From contig NZ_CP120683.1 in assembly GCF_030506325.1 (NCBI RefSeq), positions 6,762,501 to 6,826,500 on the forward strand: a stretch of 64,000 nt of DNA, read 5' to 3'. The notes beneath the pieces were generated by a model. The model was not told the DNA's origin, made no database searches, and saw only the letters and a list, made by a program, of their open reading frames with translations. Source of the stretch: Tunicatimonas pelagia. Lineage in GTDB: Bacteria; Bacteroidota; Bacteroidia; Cytophagales; Cyclobacteriaceae. The position numbers were made by a program, and so were the translations under genes. Shown here one piece after another: positions 19,113-28,274 of the stretch (position 1 is the first letter of the stretch; each line of letters begins with the position of its first letter).

Positions 19113-19208
19113 AACTTCCGTTACATCAGAATTAATCTTCTTCAAATACGTTCATTAGCAGAATGCTTTGTATCTTCAATAGATTATTTAATACCTAAAC
19201 TCAGAAAT

Positions 19209-22118
19209 ATGTTCAACAGACAAACAATGGGAGTATTGTCGGTTATTTTCGCTTGGGTACTCACTACGGGGTACGCACAGGAAGTAGCAATGACTAGCGA
19301 CCTGGAACTTTCTAACGAAATTCCAACCACCGATAAGGTGAAAATTGGTAAGCTAGACAATGGCTTAACCTACTACATCCGACAAAATAGCCGTCCCGAA
19401 AATCGGGTGGAACTGCGTTTAGCCGTAAACGCCGGGTCTATTCTGGAAAATGATAAACAACTGGGGCTAGCGCACTTCTTAGAGCATATGGCCTTTAACG
19501 GTACCGAGAATTTTGAAAAAAACGAACTAGTAAGTATTCTTCAGTCTGCCGGAGTTCGCTTTGGGGCGCACCTGAACGCCTACACCAGCTTTGATGAAAC
19601 CGTTTATATGTTGCGGCTACCTACCGTCGATACTACCTTAGAAAAAGGGCTACAGATTCTAGAAGACTGGGCCGGAGGGCTGAGTCTCGATGGGGAAGAA
19701 ATTGATAAAGAACGCGGAGTAGTTATTGAAGAGTGGCGAATTGGACAAGGTGCTCAGCAGCGAATGCGGGATGAGTATTTTCCTAAGCTGCTCTACGGTT
19801 CGCGCTACGCCGAGCGATTGCCAATTGGAACCAAAGAGGTGCTAGAAAACTTCGACTACGCTACCTTAGAAAGCTTCTACCAAGACTGGTATCGTCCTGA
19901 TCTGATGTCAGTAATTGTGGTGGGCGATATTGACCCGCAGCAAATGGAGCAGGAGATAACGGAGCGTTTTGGTGATTTAGAAAACCCGGCTCAGGCTAGA
20001 GAGCGCCAACTGTACGACATACCGTACCACAATGACACCAAAGTATCGGTAGTAACCGATCCGGAGGCTACCTTCAACCAAATTATTCTTTTTTATAAGG
20101 ATAAAGAAATGCCTGAAGAGCAGGAGACGATCCGGGATTTTCGGGAGTCATCCGTGCATAGTCTGTTTACTGGAATGCTTAACGAACGCTTGGCCGAGCT
20201 AACCCGCGAAGCCGATCCGCCTTTTATGAATGCCAGTGCCTATCACGGTACCGTACTGCGAACTAAAGAAGCGTATCAGTTATTCGCCATTGTGCCGGAA
20301 AATGGCATTGAGCGTGGTATGAAAACATTGCTGGAACAAAACGAGAAAGTGCGCCAGTACGGATTCACCCAAACTGAACTGGATCGATACAAGAAGCAAA
20401 TTCTCACTCGCTACGAGAAAGCCTACAATGAGCGGGAGAAAACCGAATCGGAACGCTACGCGGCCGAGTACATCCGAAACTTCTTACAAGATGAGCCGAT
20501 TCCCGGTATTGAATTCGAGTACGAGTTTATGAAAGAATATCTACCGGGCATCACGTTAGAGGAGGTAAATAAGCTGGCTGAAGAGTGGATAAATAATGAA
20601 AACCGAGTAGCTGTGGTAATGGCTCCGGAAAAAGATGGCGTAAGCGTTCCTTCGGAAGAAGAAGTACGCACCATTCTTCAGGAAATGGAAAATGCGGAAG
20701 TAACGGCTTACGAAGATGAGGCGGTGGCCAGCTCACTCATGGAAACTATGCCCGAAGCAGGAAGTATTACCGAAGAGAACGTGCTCGACAAAATTGGTAC
20801 TACCGAACTTACGCTTTCTAACGGAGTGAAAGTGGTGCTAAAACCTACCGATTTTAAAGATGATGAGATTCTGATGACTGCCTCTAGTCCCGGAGGTCAT
20901 TCGGTATATGACCTGGAAAAGTACTACTCAGCGGTAAATTCCGATGGGTTGGTAGCCCAAAGTGGAGTGAAAGATCTTTCCGCTACCGCACTAGATAAGT
21001 ACTTGGCTGATAAAAACGCTAGTGTTTCGCCGTTTATCGGAACATTAACCGAAGGTTTTTCGGGTAATAGTACTCCCAAAGATGTTGAAACCCTGCTTCA
21101 GCTTACGCACTTGTACTTTACTACTCCTCGTCAAGATCAGGAAGCTTTTCAGTCGTTCATCTCCCGTAATAAAGCAATTTATGCGAACCTGCTATCCGAC
21201 CCACGTTACTACTACCAAGATAAGTTATCGCGAATTCTGTCGCAGGATAATCCTCGGGGTGGGGGATTTCCTACCCAAGAAGATTGGGAAAAAGTAGAGT
21301 TTGAAGAAGCCTACGCAGCCTACAATGATCGCTTTGCCGATGCTAGTGATTTTACTTTTTTCTTTGTGGGTAAGTTTGATGTAGAAGAAATGAAGCCAAT
21401 GGTTGCTCAGTATCTGGGCAGCTTACCGGCTACCAATCGGGAAGAGAGCTGGAAAGATTTGGGCATTCGCCCTCCTTCGGGAGTAGTAGAAGAAAAAGTG
21501 TACAAAGGCACCGATCCCAAAAGCATGGTGAATATTACTTTTACTGGCGAGCTTGACTACAATCGAGAGGAGGCCTTTGAACTGAATGCCTTAGTGCAAG
21601 CCCTAAATATTAAACTAATTGAAGAGATACGGGAGAAGAAGAGTGGGGTGTACGGCATTGGAGCGAGAGCCAATCCTTCTAAATATCCCTACGAGCATTA
21701 TTCAATTACAGTGAGCTTCCCTTGTGCTCCGGAAAACGTAGAAGACCTGTCGGAAGCCGTATTTACCGAGATCAAGAAGATGCAGGAAAACGGTCCAATG
21801 GAGAAAGATTTGCAGAAAGTGAAAGAAACTCAACGGCGGGATATGGAAACTAATCTTAAAGAAAATCGCTACTGGTTACGAACACTTCAGCAAGCGTATT
21901 TTCGTGATCAGAATCCCGAAAAAGTGCTAGATTACGAGGAAGCAATCGATAGCTTAACTGCTGAAGGTTTGAAAGAGACGGCTAACAAGTACTTCAACTT
22001 CGATAGCTATATAAAAGTAGCCTTATTCCCGGAAGAAGGCACCTCATCGGATGATGCCCCATCGGATGATGCTGCTAGCGAAAGCACGGAGAAGAAGCCC
22101 GCTGGCTCCGGTCAGTAA
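19209..22118 (+). CDS. M16-family zinc peptidase (pitrilysin/insulinase type), secreted
   Basis: About 969 residues. The inverted zinc motif HFLEH is at residues 88-92, with the distal Glu in the ERGVVIEEW region (about 168-176). Two M16 halves follow in one chain, the second (inactive type) starting near residue 520 with LSNGVKVVLKPTDF. The N-terminus MFNRQTMGVLSVIFAWVLTTGYAQ is a signal peptide, so the enzyme is periplasmic or outer-membrane. The frame is open 49 codons further up, but that part is repeat DNA, so the Met at 19209 is chosen. It degrades peptides; the partner is unknown. A terminator follows. Confidence 0.92.
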   Translation: MFNRQTMGVLSVIFAWVLTTGYAQEVAMTSDLELSNEIPTTDKVKIGKLDNGLTYYIRQNSRPENRVELRLAVNAGSILENDKQLGLAHFLEHMAFNGTENFEKNELVSILQSAGVRFGAHLNAYTSFDETVYMLRLPTVDTTLEKGLQILEDWAGGLSLDGEEIDKERGVVIEEWRIGQGAQQRMRDEYFPKLLYGSRYAERLPIGTKEVLENFDYATLESFYQDWYRPDLMSVIVVGDIDPQQMEQEITERFGDLENPAQARERQLYDIPYHNDTKVSVVTDPEATFNQIILFYKDKEMPEEQETIRDFRESSVHSLFTGMLNERLAELTREADPPFMNASAYHGTVLRTKEAYQLFAIVPENGIERGMKTLLEQNEKVRQYGFTQTELDRYKKQILTRYEKAYNEREKTESERYAAEYIRNFLQDEPIPGIEFEYEFMKEYLPGITLEEVNKLAEEWINNENRVAVVMAPEKDGVSVPSEEEVRTILQEMENAEVTAYEDEAVASSLMETMPEAGSITEENVLDKIGTTELTLSNGVKVVLKPTDFKDDEILMTASSPGGHSVYDLEKYYSAVNSDGLVAQSGVKDLSATALDKYLADKNASVSPFIGTLTEGFSGNSTPKDVETLLQLTHLYFTTPRQDQEAFQSFISRNKAIYANLLSDPRYYYQDKLSRILSQDNPRGGGFPTQEDWEKVEFEEAYAAYNDRFADASDFTFFFVGKFDVEEMKPMVAQYLGSLPATNREESWKDLGIRPPSGVVEEKVYKGTDPKSMVNITFTGELDYNREEAFELNALVQALNIKLIEEIREKKSGVYGIGARANPSKYPYEHYSITVSFPCAPENVEDLSEAVFTEIKKMQENGPMEKDLQKVKETQRRDMETNLKENRYWLRTLQQAYFRDQNPEKVLDYEEAIDSLTAEGLKETANKYFNFDSYIKVALFPEEGTSSDDAPSDDAASESTEKKPAGSGQ

Positions 22119-22145
22119 ATCAGGCTTACTCAATTAATAACTATT

Positions 22146-22175
22146 CACCCGAGGCTCTGCTTCGGGTGTTTTTGT
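22146..22175 (+). terminator. Rho-independent terminator after the M16 gene
   Basis: CACCCGA (22146-22152) pairs with TCGGGTG (22162-22168), followed by TTTTTGTTT. Confidence 0.8.
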
Positions 22176-22251
22176 TTGCGGATAAGGTTCTTGCCTTACT
22201 ATTACTTGATTTTCCGCTGGGATGAATATCTTGCGGTTTAATTGAAATCTC

Positions 22252-25200
22252 ATGCTACGAACCACCGCTTCATTATCTTTTTTAGTCTTGCTGTTGTCGT
22301 TGCTTCCCGAACCAAGCAAGGCGCAACAGTACGATCCTGAAAAATTTCAGAACTTAGTCATTCGCAACGTAGGTCCCGCCAATATGAGCGGTCGCATTAC
22401 CGCGATTGATGTAGTGCGAGATGATCCTAAAACAATCTACGTAGGAGCCGCTTCCGGCGGAGTGTGGAAATCAGAAAACGGTGGTACGGCTTGGACGAGT
22501 GTTTTTGATGATGCACCTACCCAGAACGTAGGTGCCGTAGCGGTGCAGCCCGATAATCCGAACGTAGTATGGGTGGGTACCGGAGAAGGGAATCCTCGTA
22601 ATTCCATGAATCTGGGACAGGGACTCTTCCGAAGTCGTGATGCCGGAAAAAGCTGGGAGCTGGTTGGACTGGAAAAAACTAAAACCATTCACCGCATTCT
22701 GATTGACCCGAGCGACAGTAACGTAATCTACGTAGGGGCAATGGGCGATCCGTTTAGTCCAAATGAGCATCGGGGAGTGTACAAAACGACCGATGGCGGA
22801 CAAACCTGGAATAAAACGCTGTTTACCAATAATCAATCAGGAGTAGGGGATATGGTGATGGATCCCCGCAATCCTCAGAAAATATTTGCCGCTATGTACG
22901 AACACCGACGGACACCCTACAGCTTTACGTCGGGTGGGCTGGGTTCGGGACTGTTTGTGACGATGGACGGGGGTGATACTTGGCAGCAGCTGAGCGAAGA
23001 AAACGGTTTGCCTGCGGGAGAACTGGGGCGGATCGGTGTTGCCATAGCTCCGAGTAATCCTAACCGGGTGTACGCTAAGGTGGAAGCTCAGAAAAATGCG
23101 CTCTACCGTAGTGAGGATGGTGGATTCACTTGGGAGATGATCAATGACAATCCCAAATTTACCAATAACCGACCGTTCTACTTTCAGGAATTATCGGTTG
23201 ACCCGGCCGATGAAAATCGACTGTACAACATCTACCAACCGCTCAGCGTGAGCTACGATGGGGGCGAAAGCTTTGATCCGGTTCCCATGATTCCGGCGGA
23301 TGAAACCAAGGGCATCCACGCCGATTTTCACGCTTTCTGGATTGACCTTAACGATCCGGAGTTCTTCATTATTGGCGGAGACGGTGGGCTGGGTATTACC
23401 CACGACCACGGAAAAAGCTGGTACTTTCCTGAAACCATTCCGGTAGCGCAGTTTTACCATATTGCCGTGGATAATGAGATGCCTTATAATGTGTACGGAG
23501 GGATGCAGGACAACGGTAACTGGTCGGGACCGGGCTACGTCTGGAAGCGGGGCGGCATTCGCACGCTTTATTGGCAGTATCTGGTCGGTGGTGATGGTTT
23601 TTATATCTCGCCCGATTCGGCTAACGCTCGCTTTGGCTACGGCACCTCTCAAAACGGCGACCTGTACCGCTACGATAAGCTAACGGGCTACTACCAAAGC
23701 ATTAAACCAACTGCGCCCGATCTGGAAACCCGCTTGCGCTTCAACTGGAATGCCGGATTTGCCCGCGACCCCCAAGATCAGGATGTGACTTACTACGGCA
23801 GTCAGTTCGTGCATAAGACAACGGATAGAGGGGCTACTTGGGAAGTCATTTCTCCCGATTTAACGACTAATAATCCCGAGCAGCAGAAGCAAGACTACGG
23901 CGGACTAACGATTGATGCTTCTGGAGCTGAATTTTACAATTCTATCCTAACGATTGCCCCTAGTCCGCTGGAAGAAAAAACGATCTGGGTAGGTACCGAT
24001 GATGGGCAAATACAACTCACTCGTAACGGTGGAAAAGATTGGGAGAACATCACTGCTAACGTGATCGGTTTGCCCGAACAAGCCTGGATTGCTCAGATAC
24101 AAGCATCTCGCCACGATGCGGAAACCGCCTGGATGGTGGTAAACAATTATCGCCAAGGTGATTACGCCCCGTATCTGTTTATGACGCGTGACTACGGCGA
24201 AACCTGGCAGCAAATGGCGAATGCCAACGATGTGAGGGGATACGCTCTGTCGGTGATTCAAGATCCGGTAGAGCCGAACCTCGTATTTCTCGGTACCGAA
24301 AACGGACTGTGGATTAGCATGAATGAGGGTGGTAGCTGGACGCAGATGAAAAACGGTTTTCCGTCGGTATCAACCATGGACTTAGCCATTCAGGAGCGAG
24401 AATCAGCTCTGATTATTGGAACGTTTGGAAGAGCCATCTGGGTGCTGGATGATTTGTCCACATTACGCGAAGCCGCTGCCCAACGATTGAACGATGGTTT
24501 AACTGCGTTACCGATAAACGATGTAGTACAAGTAAAAGGCCTGTTCATCGCTCCGCCCGGCAACATCTGGACAGGTTTTCATACTACCTTTGAGGGCGAA
24601 AACCGCCCGTTTCAGAAAGTAGAGATTCCTTTTTTTGTTTCTGAGGTAACAGATACTACACAAGCGGTGGCTAGAATACTGGATGTCGAAGAAAATGAAA
24701 TTCAGTCAGTTACATCATCAGAAGTGATTTCTGGCTTGAATCATCTTACTTGGAAGTTGAACGAAGGAAACGCTGAGTTACCGGGGGCCTACGTTACCGA
24801 AGAAACCCGTCGCATCCCGGTATTACCTGGCGATTATACCATCGTGATTGACTATGCTGGCGAAACTGATACCACCCAATTGAAAGTCATTCCCGATCCG
24901 CGCTTCGAGTATCAGTCGGAAGTAGACGAAGCATTGTACGCACTACGAAAACAGTTAGACAAATCTGTGGCCTCCTTTACTCAGTCACTGAATCAACTGG
25001 CGGCTAGTGATACAACTGCTCAGAATGTGTTGGCGCAGATTGAAGAATCTGATAATCAGGAATACGGTGATTTAAAGCAGCAGTCGGGAAACATACGGGA
25101 GAAGATTAAGTTGCTGAATGACCTAGCGAAGGGTAAACGCTCCGAGAAGCAAGTAGGAGCTTGGCAGTCGTTTGAAACTACCGCGTACTCTAAAGTGTCT

Positions 25201-25386
25201 GATGCTCGTCAGGCGTTACAAGCTCGTTTGCGAATGCCTTCTCCGCAGGATAAAGCACTAGTACAGCATGCGGAGCAATTAGTGGGTGAATTTCAGGTAG
25301 AGGTTAAGAAGTTTTACCAAGAAGATTGGCAAATCTACCGTCAGATGGTTGAGCAGTCATCGTTGAGTGCCTCTTTAGAAGAGTAA
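22252..25386 (+). CDS. Secreted BNR/sortilin-type beta-propeller protein
   Basis: 1,044 residues with a signal peptide (MLRTTASLSFLVLLLSLLP...SKAQ). The first 750 residues hold about ten Asp-box/BNR motifs of the S-x-D-x-G-x-T-W type: SENGGTAWT, SRDAGKSWE, TTDGGQTWN, TMDGGDTWQ, SEDGGFTWE, THDHGKSWY, TTDRGATWE, TRNGGKDWE, TRDYGETWQ, SMNEGGSWT. This gives a VPS10/sortilin-like or xyloglucanase-like propeller. The C-terminal 250 residues are a beta domain plus a helical stretch. No catalytic site is evident, so a binding or structural role in the periplasm or at the surface is likely. It follows the M16 gene after a terminator. Confidence 0.85.
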   Translation: MLRTTASLSFLVLLLSLLPEPSKAQQYDPEKFQNLVIRNVGPANMSGRITAIDVVRDDPKTIYVGAASGGVWKSENGGTAWTSVFDDAPTQNVGAVAVQPDNPNVVWVGTGEGNPRNSMNLGQGLFRSRDAGKSWELVGLEKTKTIHRILIDPSDSNVIYVGAMGDPFSPNEHRGVYKTTDGGQTWNKTLFTNNQSGVGDMVMDPRNPQKIFAAMYEHRRTPYSFTSGGLGSGLFVTMDGGDTWQQLSEENGLPAGELGRIGVAIAPSNPNRVYAKVEAQKNALYRSEDGGFTWEMINDNPKFTNNRPFYFQELSVDPADENRLYNIYQPLSVSYDGGESFDPVPMIPADETKGIHADFHAFWIDLNDPEFFIIGGDGGLGITHDHGKSWYFPETIPVAQFYHIAVDNEMPYNVYGGMQDNGNWSGPGYVWKRGGIRTLYWQYLVGGDGFYISPDSANARFGYGTSQNGDLYRYDKLTGYYQSIKPTAPDLETRLRFNWNAGFARDPQDQDVTYYGSQFVHKTTDRGATWEVISPDLTTNNPEQQKQDYGGLTIDASGAEFYNSILTIAPSPLEEKTIWVGTDDGQIQLTRNGGKDWENITANVIGLPEQAWIAQIQASRHDAETAWMVVNNYRQGDYAPYLFMTRDYGETWQQMANANDVRGYALSVIQDPVEPNLVFLGTENGLWISMNEGGSWTQMKNGFPSVSTMDLAIQERESALIIGTFGRAIWVLDDLSTLREAAAQRLNDGLTALPINDVVQVKGLFIAPPGNIWTGFHTTFEGENRPFQKVEIPFFVSEVTDTTQAVARILDVEENEIQSVTSSEVISGLNHLTWKLNEGNAELPGAYVTEETRRIPVLPGDYTIVIDYAGETDTTQLKVIPDPRFEYQSEVDEALYALRKQLDKSVASFTQSLNQLAASDTTAQNVLAQIEESDNQEYGDLKQQSGNIREKIKLLNDLAKGKRSEKQVGAWQSFETTAYSKVSDARQALQARLRMPSPQDKALVQHAEQLVGEFQVEVKKFYQEDWQIYRQMVEQSSLSASLEE

Positions 25387-25428
25387 CGAAGAAATTTACC
25401 CATATAATAATACATAATTTAGCCCGAG

Positions 25429-25456
25429 GGCAAACTGCTCTCATCAGCAGTTTGCC
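25429..25456. other. Perfect 11-bp stem-loop after the propeller gene
   Basis: GGCAAACTGCT (25429-25439) and AGCAGTTTGCC (25446-25456) pair perfectly with a 6-base loop. There is no T-run, so it is either a rho-assisted end, an mRNA 3' stabiliser or a leader structure of the next gene. Confidence 0.6.
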
Positions 25457-25555
25457 TATGCCTTGGGAGCAGAATTTTGTTTTACCTACAAAAAAGAGCT
25501 ACTTGCCGAAGTACACGTGCATTGCCCTACACTTCTATTTGCAATTACAAATAAT

Positions 25556-26172
25556 ATGAAAAAATGTATGGTACTTACTTTTTGCAGTTTGTTATCGTGG
25601 CTTGGCTACTCTCAATCAGAAGATGATCAGGCAGCTACAAGCCTCAGGGAACAAATTTTTTTACCTGCACTGGAAATAGGCTATTTATACAACGGTGCTC
25701 AGTCTTTATCGGGAGGACTGTTGGTGAAGACATCCATAGAATACCGTCTAAAAAATAATAACGACGTATTTTTTCGTCTCAACTACGATACTTATGACAC
25801 AAAGTACAAACTTGAGAATATCAATGGCTTAACCAATATTATTAACGGTACTGCGTTTTTTTGGACCTAATACTAGGTGGAGGATATAGATTTGGAGGAA
25901 ACAAAACTCGTTTCTTTTTGCTACTCCAGTCAGGGGTGAAGTTCTATGACTATCCGGTAGCTACCCAAAGCGATAGCATCACTAGTATAAATCAAGATGG
26001 TAGGAGGATTTTTACTACTCGCGCCACATTTGGGGCTGAGTACTACCTCGATGATAAGAGGGCCTTTTCTATCGATTTATTTCAAAATCAGATTTGGCAA
26101 GAAAGAGACTTTTGGGATGATAAGAAAGCAGCTTGGGGAGTGTCAGTTGGTTTCATAACATCATTATTTTAA
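25556..26172 (+). pseudogene. Outer-membrane barrel-like protein, frameshifted in a T-run
   Basis: The first part starts at MKKCMVLTFCSLLSWLGYSQS (signal peptide) and ends at a stop at 25868-25870. The same product continues in the next frame from 25861 (DLILGGGYRFGGNKTRFFLLLQ) to 26172. The shift falls in a run of seven T at about 25856-25862: one more T would give TAFFLDLILGGGYRFG and a continuous protein of about 205 residues with alternating hydrophobic strands, ending in F (SLF), like an outer-membrane beta-barrel. Either a real frameshift, a phase-variable T-tract or a sequencing error. Confidence 0.7.
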
Positions 26173-26180
26173 CAATCAGC

Positions 26181-26591
26181 ATGAAGTTATTGAACAGGTT
26201 GCAAGGGGCTCTTTTCCCTGACGATACTAACGTGACCCCGGAAGTATTAGAGCACTACCGGAAGCACCCCGAAGATCTAGATTTGATCATCAATAAAGAG
26301 TACTTTCATTCAGTATTTCTTGGTATTTGTTTTGGACTAGGTATTATCATTACGTTTGGGGCTAGAATTATTCAGTACTACTACGGAAACGTGCTCGGTG
26401 GTTTTATCAATACCATAATTCTTGACATGATATCAGAACTGGGAATTGCTATTTTTGGTGGAGCAATTGTAGCTTATATGATTGAGTTTTTGAAAAAGCA
26501 ACAGTATCAGAAAAACTTAAAGTTTAGAAATTATATAAAGCGAGCTTTAGTGGAAAGTCAGAATGAAGTGATAGCCAAGCATGATACTTAG
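26181..26591 (+). CDS. Small membrane protein with two helices
   Basis: About 136 residues from MKLLNRLQGALFPDD. Two membrane segments (about residues 45-68 and 82-106) are followed by a charged cytosolic tail (KKQQYQKNLKFRNYIKRAL). The frame is open 16 codons upstream within the previous gene, but this ATG, 8 bp after its stop, is the natural start. No family recognised; expression probably follows the barrel gene. Confidence 0.6.
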   Translation: MKLLNRLQGALFPDDTNVTPEVLEHYRKHPEDLDLIINKEYFHSVFLGICFGLGIIITFGARIIQYYYGNVLGGFINTIILDMISELGIAIFGGAIVAYMIEFLKKQQYQKNLKFRNYIKRALVESQNEVIAKHDT

Positions 26592-26653
26592 CCTTCTACT
26601 CAAACGACTTCTGATTAGAATGCCTTTTGATAATACACTGTTGTAAGTGTTTA

Positions 26654-27025
26654 TTACTTCAGCCAAGTTGACCAAGGAATCAGAAATGGGAGTGCCAGCA
26701 CCCAGATGACGAAGAAGATCGCCATTCCGGTAGGAAAAGGCGCATCGTTTCTGATGGCGGGTAGCGCTACTACCAATAGCCAGGAACCTTTGTAGACTAA
26801 TTGAAGTAGAAGCACGGGCGAAAAAGTGATGGGTTTCCAGAGGCCAAGAATGGATAAAACAGTGATCCCCAACCATAGGCAGCCGACTAGTCGCATTACC
26901 TCTGTGGGAGGATAGGCACTGCCGAAAGTAGTAGTAGCCGCTCGAGCCGGATTGAACATCGCCGAAATAGCAATCTGTCCGGCTACGATGATATTGAGGA
27001 CGTAAATAATTCTCAGAGCAATCAT
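26654..27025 (-). CDS. Four-helix membrane protein, DoxX-like in build
   Basis: 123 residues with four hydrophobic segments and little else. It overlaps the preceding SRPBCC gene by 4 bp (27022-27025), so it is the last gene of a Crp regulator - SRPBCC - membrane protein operon. The size and layout resemble DoxX/DUF-type membrane proteins; function unknown. Confidence 0.7.
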   Translation of the reverse strand: MIALRIIYVLNIIVAGQIAISAMFNPARAATTTFGSAYPPTEVMRLVGCLWLGITVLSILGLWKPITFSPVLLLQLVYKGSWLLVVALPAIRNDAPFPTGMAIFFVIWVLALPFLIPWSTWLK

Positions 27026-27477
27026 GGGGTTGGCTGTTTATGCTGTTCGGCAAGTTGCTTAAAGTTTTCCATCACTTCTGGTAACGAAGCTTGAAAGCCT
27101 CGTCCCAGCACCACTCCAAAAACGTGTTTTAGGGCACCAGTAAACTGTACATCGTCAGTGAAATATGTTACCTGGTCTTGGTACGCTAATGCTCTTTTAA
27201 TGACTAAGTAGCCCACGGGCATTTTTGTGTTGAAGGTGTACGATTGTCCTGGGATAAGCTCGGAAATAAAAAACTTCAGCTTCGGGCCTTTCTTGGGAAT
27301 AAGTACTCCGGTTGCCTCCAGCGCGAACGCTTCGTTCAGATAAGATTCTTTAAGTTCCGTATCCCAAACTTTCCAGCGAGAAATATCTGTGAGCAATTCC
27401 CAGACTTCCGCTAGTGGTTTATCTACGGCTATGGTAGCAGAAAAATGATAGTTCTTCTGTTGATTTATTTTGAGCAT
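27022..27477 (-). CDS. SRPBCC (START-like) family protein
   Basis: About 151 residues from MLKINQQKNYHFSATI; the 14-residue extension upstream is unlikely. It has the helix-grip pattern with the typical opening VDKPLAEVWELLTDISRWKVWD (hydrophobic-ligand fold) and strands such as FTDDVQFTGALKHVFG. Family members bind lipids or carry polyketide/dehydratase activity; the ligand is unknown. It is translationally coupled to the membrane protein downstream and lies 63 bp after the Crp-type regulator gene. Confidence 0.8.
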   Translation of the reverse strand: MLKINQQKNYHFSATIAVDKPLAEVWELLTDISRWKVWDTELKESYLNEAFALEATGVLIPKKGPKLKFFISELIPGQSYTFNTKMPVGYLVIKRALAYQDQVTYFTDDVQFTGALKHVFGVVLGRGFQASLPEVMENFKQLAEQHKQPTP

Positions 27478-27540
27478 CTTGTAACAAATTTTAAGATGCG
27501 CAAAATTGGCAAAGCTCAACTAAAATCTACTGCACCTAGG

Positions 27541-28134
27541 TTAACTTCGGTGGCCAGCCATCACTTTTTTTCTGATTCTACTCAACGATTGAGGGGCAAT
27601 TCCCAGAAAAGAAGCCAGATGTTTCAAAGGAATTCTTTGCAGCAGTTCCGGCTGATGGTTTAGCAGTTTTATATAGCGATTCTCAGCTGTTTCGGTCTGT
27701 AGCTCTTCCAGGATTTCCTCAGTAAAAAACTGCACTTCCTGAGTAATTTTCTGGGCAAACTGATTCCAAGAGGTCAATTGAAGCAACCGTTGGTTTTCTC
27801 GGTAAGTAGTTTCCCAAATCACAGAATCTTCAATAGCTTGGATAGTCTCGCGCGCAGGAGCTTGGTTGTTAAAACTGTATTGCGAAGTAAAGAAGTAGGG
27901 GGCTACGGTAAAGAATTTGTTTTTCTCTTCACCATCTTTGACAATAAAGTATCGTAACAAACCACTTTCTAAAAAATACAGATGACGACAAACGTCACCT
28001 GATTCTAAGATTACCTCTCCGCGTTTCACTTGTTGTTGCCGAAAGCAGTCGGCAATTAGATGCCAATCAGTATCGGGTATGGCTAGGTAATTTTTCACGA
28101 ACTGTTTAAGGTGTACATCTCTTGTTTTTTTCAT
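27541..28134 (-). CDS. Crp/Fnr-family transcriptional regulator
   Basis: 197 residues: a cyclic-nucleotide-binding-like beta-roll (about 18-120, with VILESGDVCRHLYFLESGLLRYF), a linker helix, and a C-terminal winged helix-turn-helix in which IPLKHLASFLGIAPQSLSRIRKK (about 165-187) is the recognition part. No Cys cluster, so it is not an Fe-S Fnr. It heads the operon with the SRPBCC and membrane proteins and is divergent from the SSS transporter, with 140 bp between. It probably controls one or both. Confidence 0.88.
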   Translation of the reverse strand: MKKTRDVHLKQFVKNYLAIPDTDWHLIADCFRQQQVKRGEVILESGDVCRHLYFLESGLLRYFIVKDGEEKNKFFTVAPYFFTSQYSFNNQAPARETIQAIEDSVIWETTYRENQRLLQLTSWNQFAQKITQEVQFFTEEILEELQTETAENRYIKLLNHQPELLQRIPLKHLASFLGIAPQSLSRIRKKVMAGHRS

Positions 28135-28274
28135 GCCCTGCGTACTGATTTTCCTAAAATTAAAAATTCTAACCCGTATATTGCTGCCTTATTTAATGAA
28201 ATGGATGATAGAGCGAGTGAATAACGGATTACTATCTATCTAAGATTCATTACCAAATCAGATAATACTACTAC

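Noticed and set aside
19062-19208. 49-residue N-terminal extension of the M16 protease
   Set aside because: Encoded by heptamer repeat DNA and Pro-rich; the downstream Met begins a signal peptide.
23191-23652. 153-codon minus-strand frame in the propeller gene
   Set aside because: Shadow of the coding strand with reversed codon bias.
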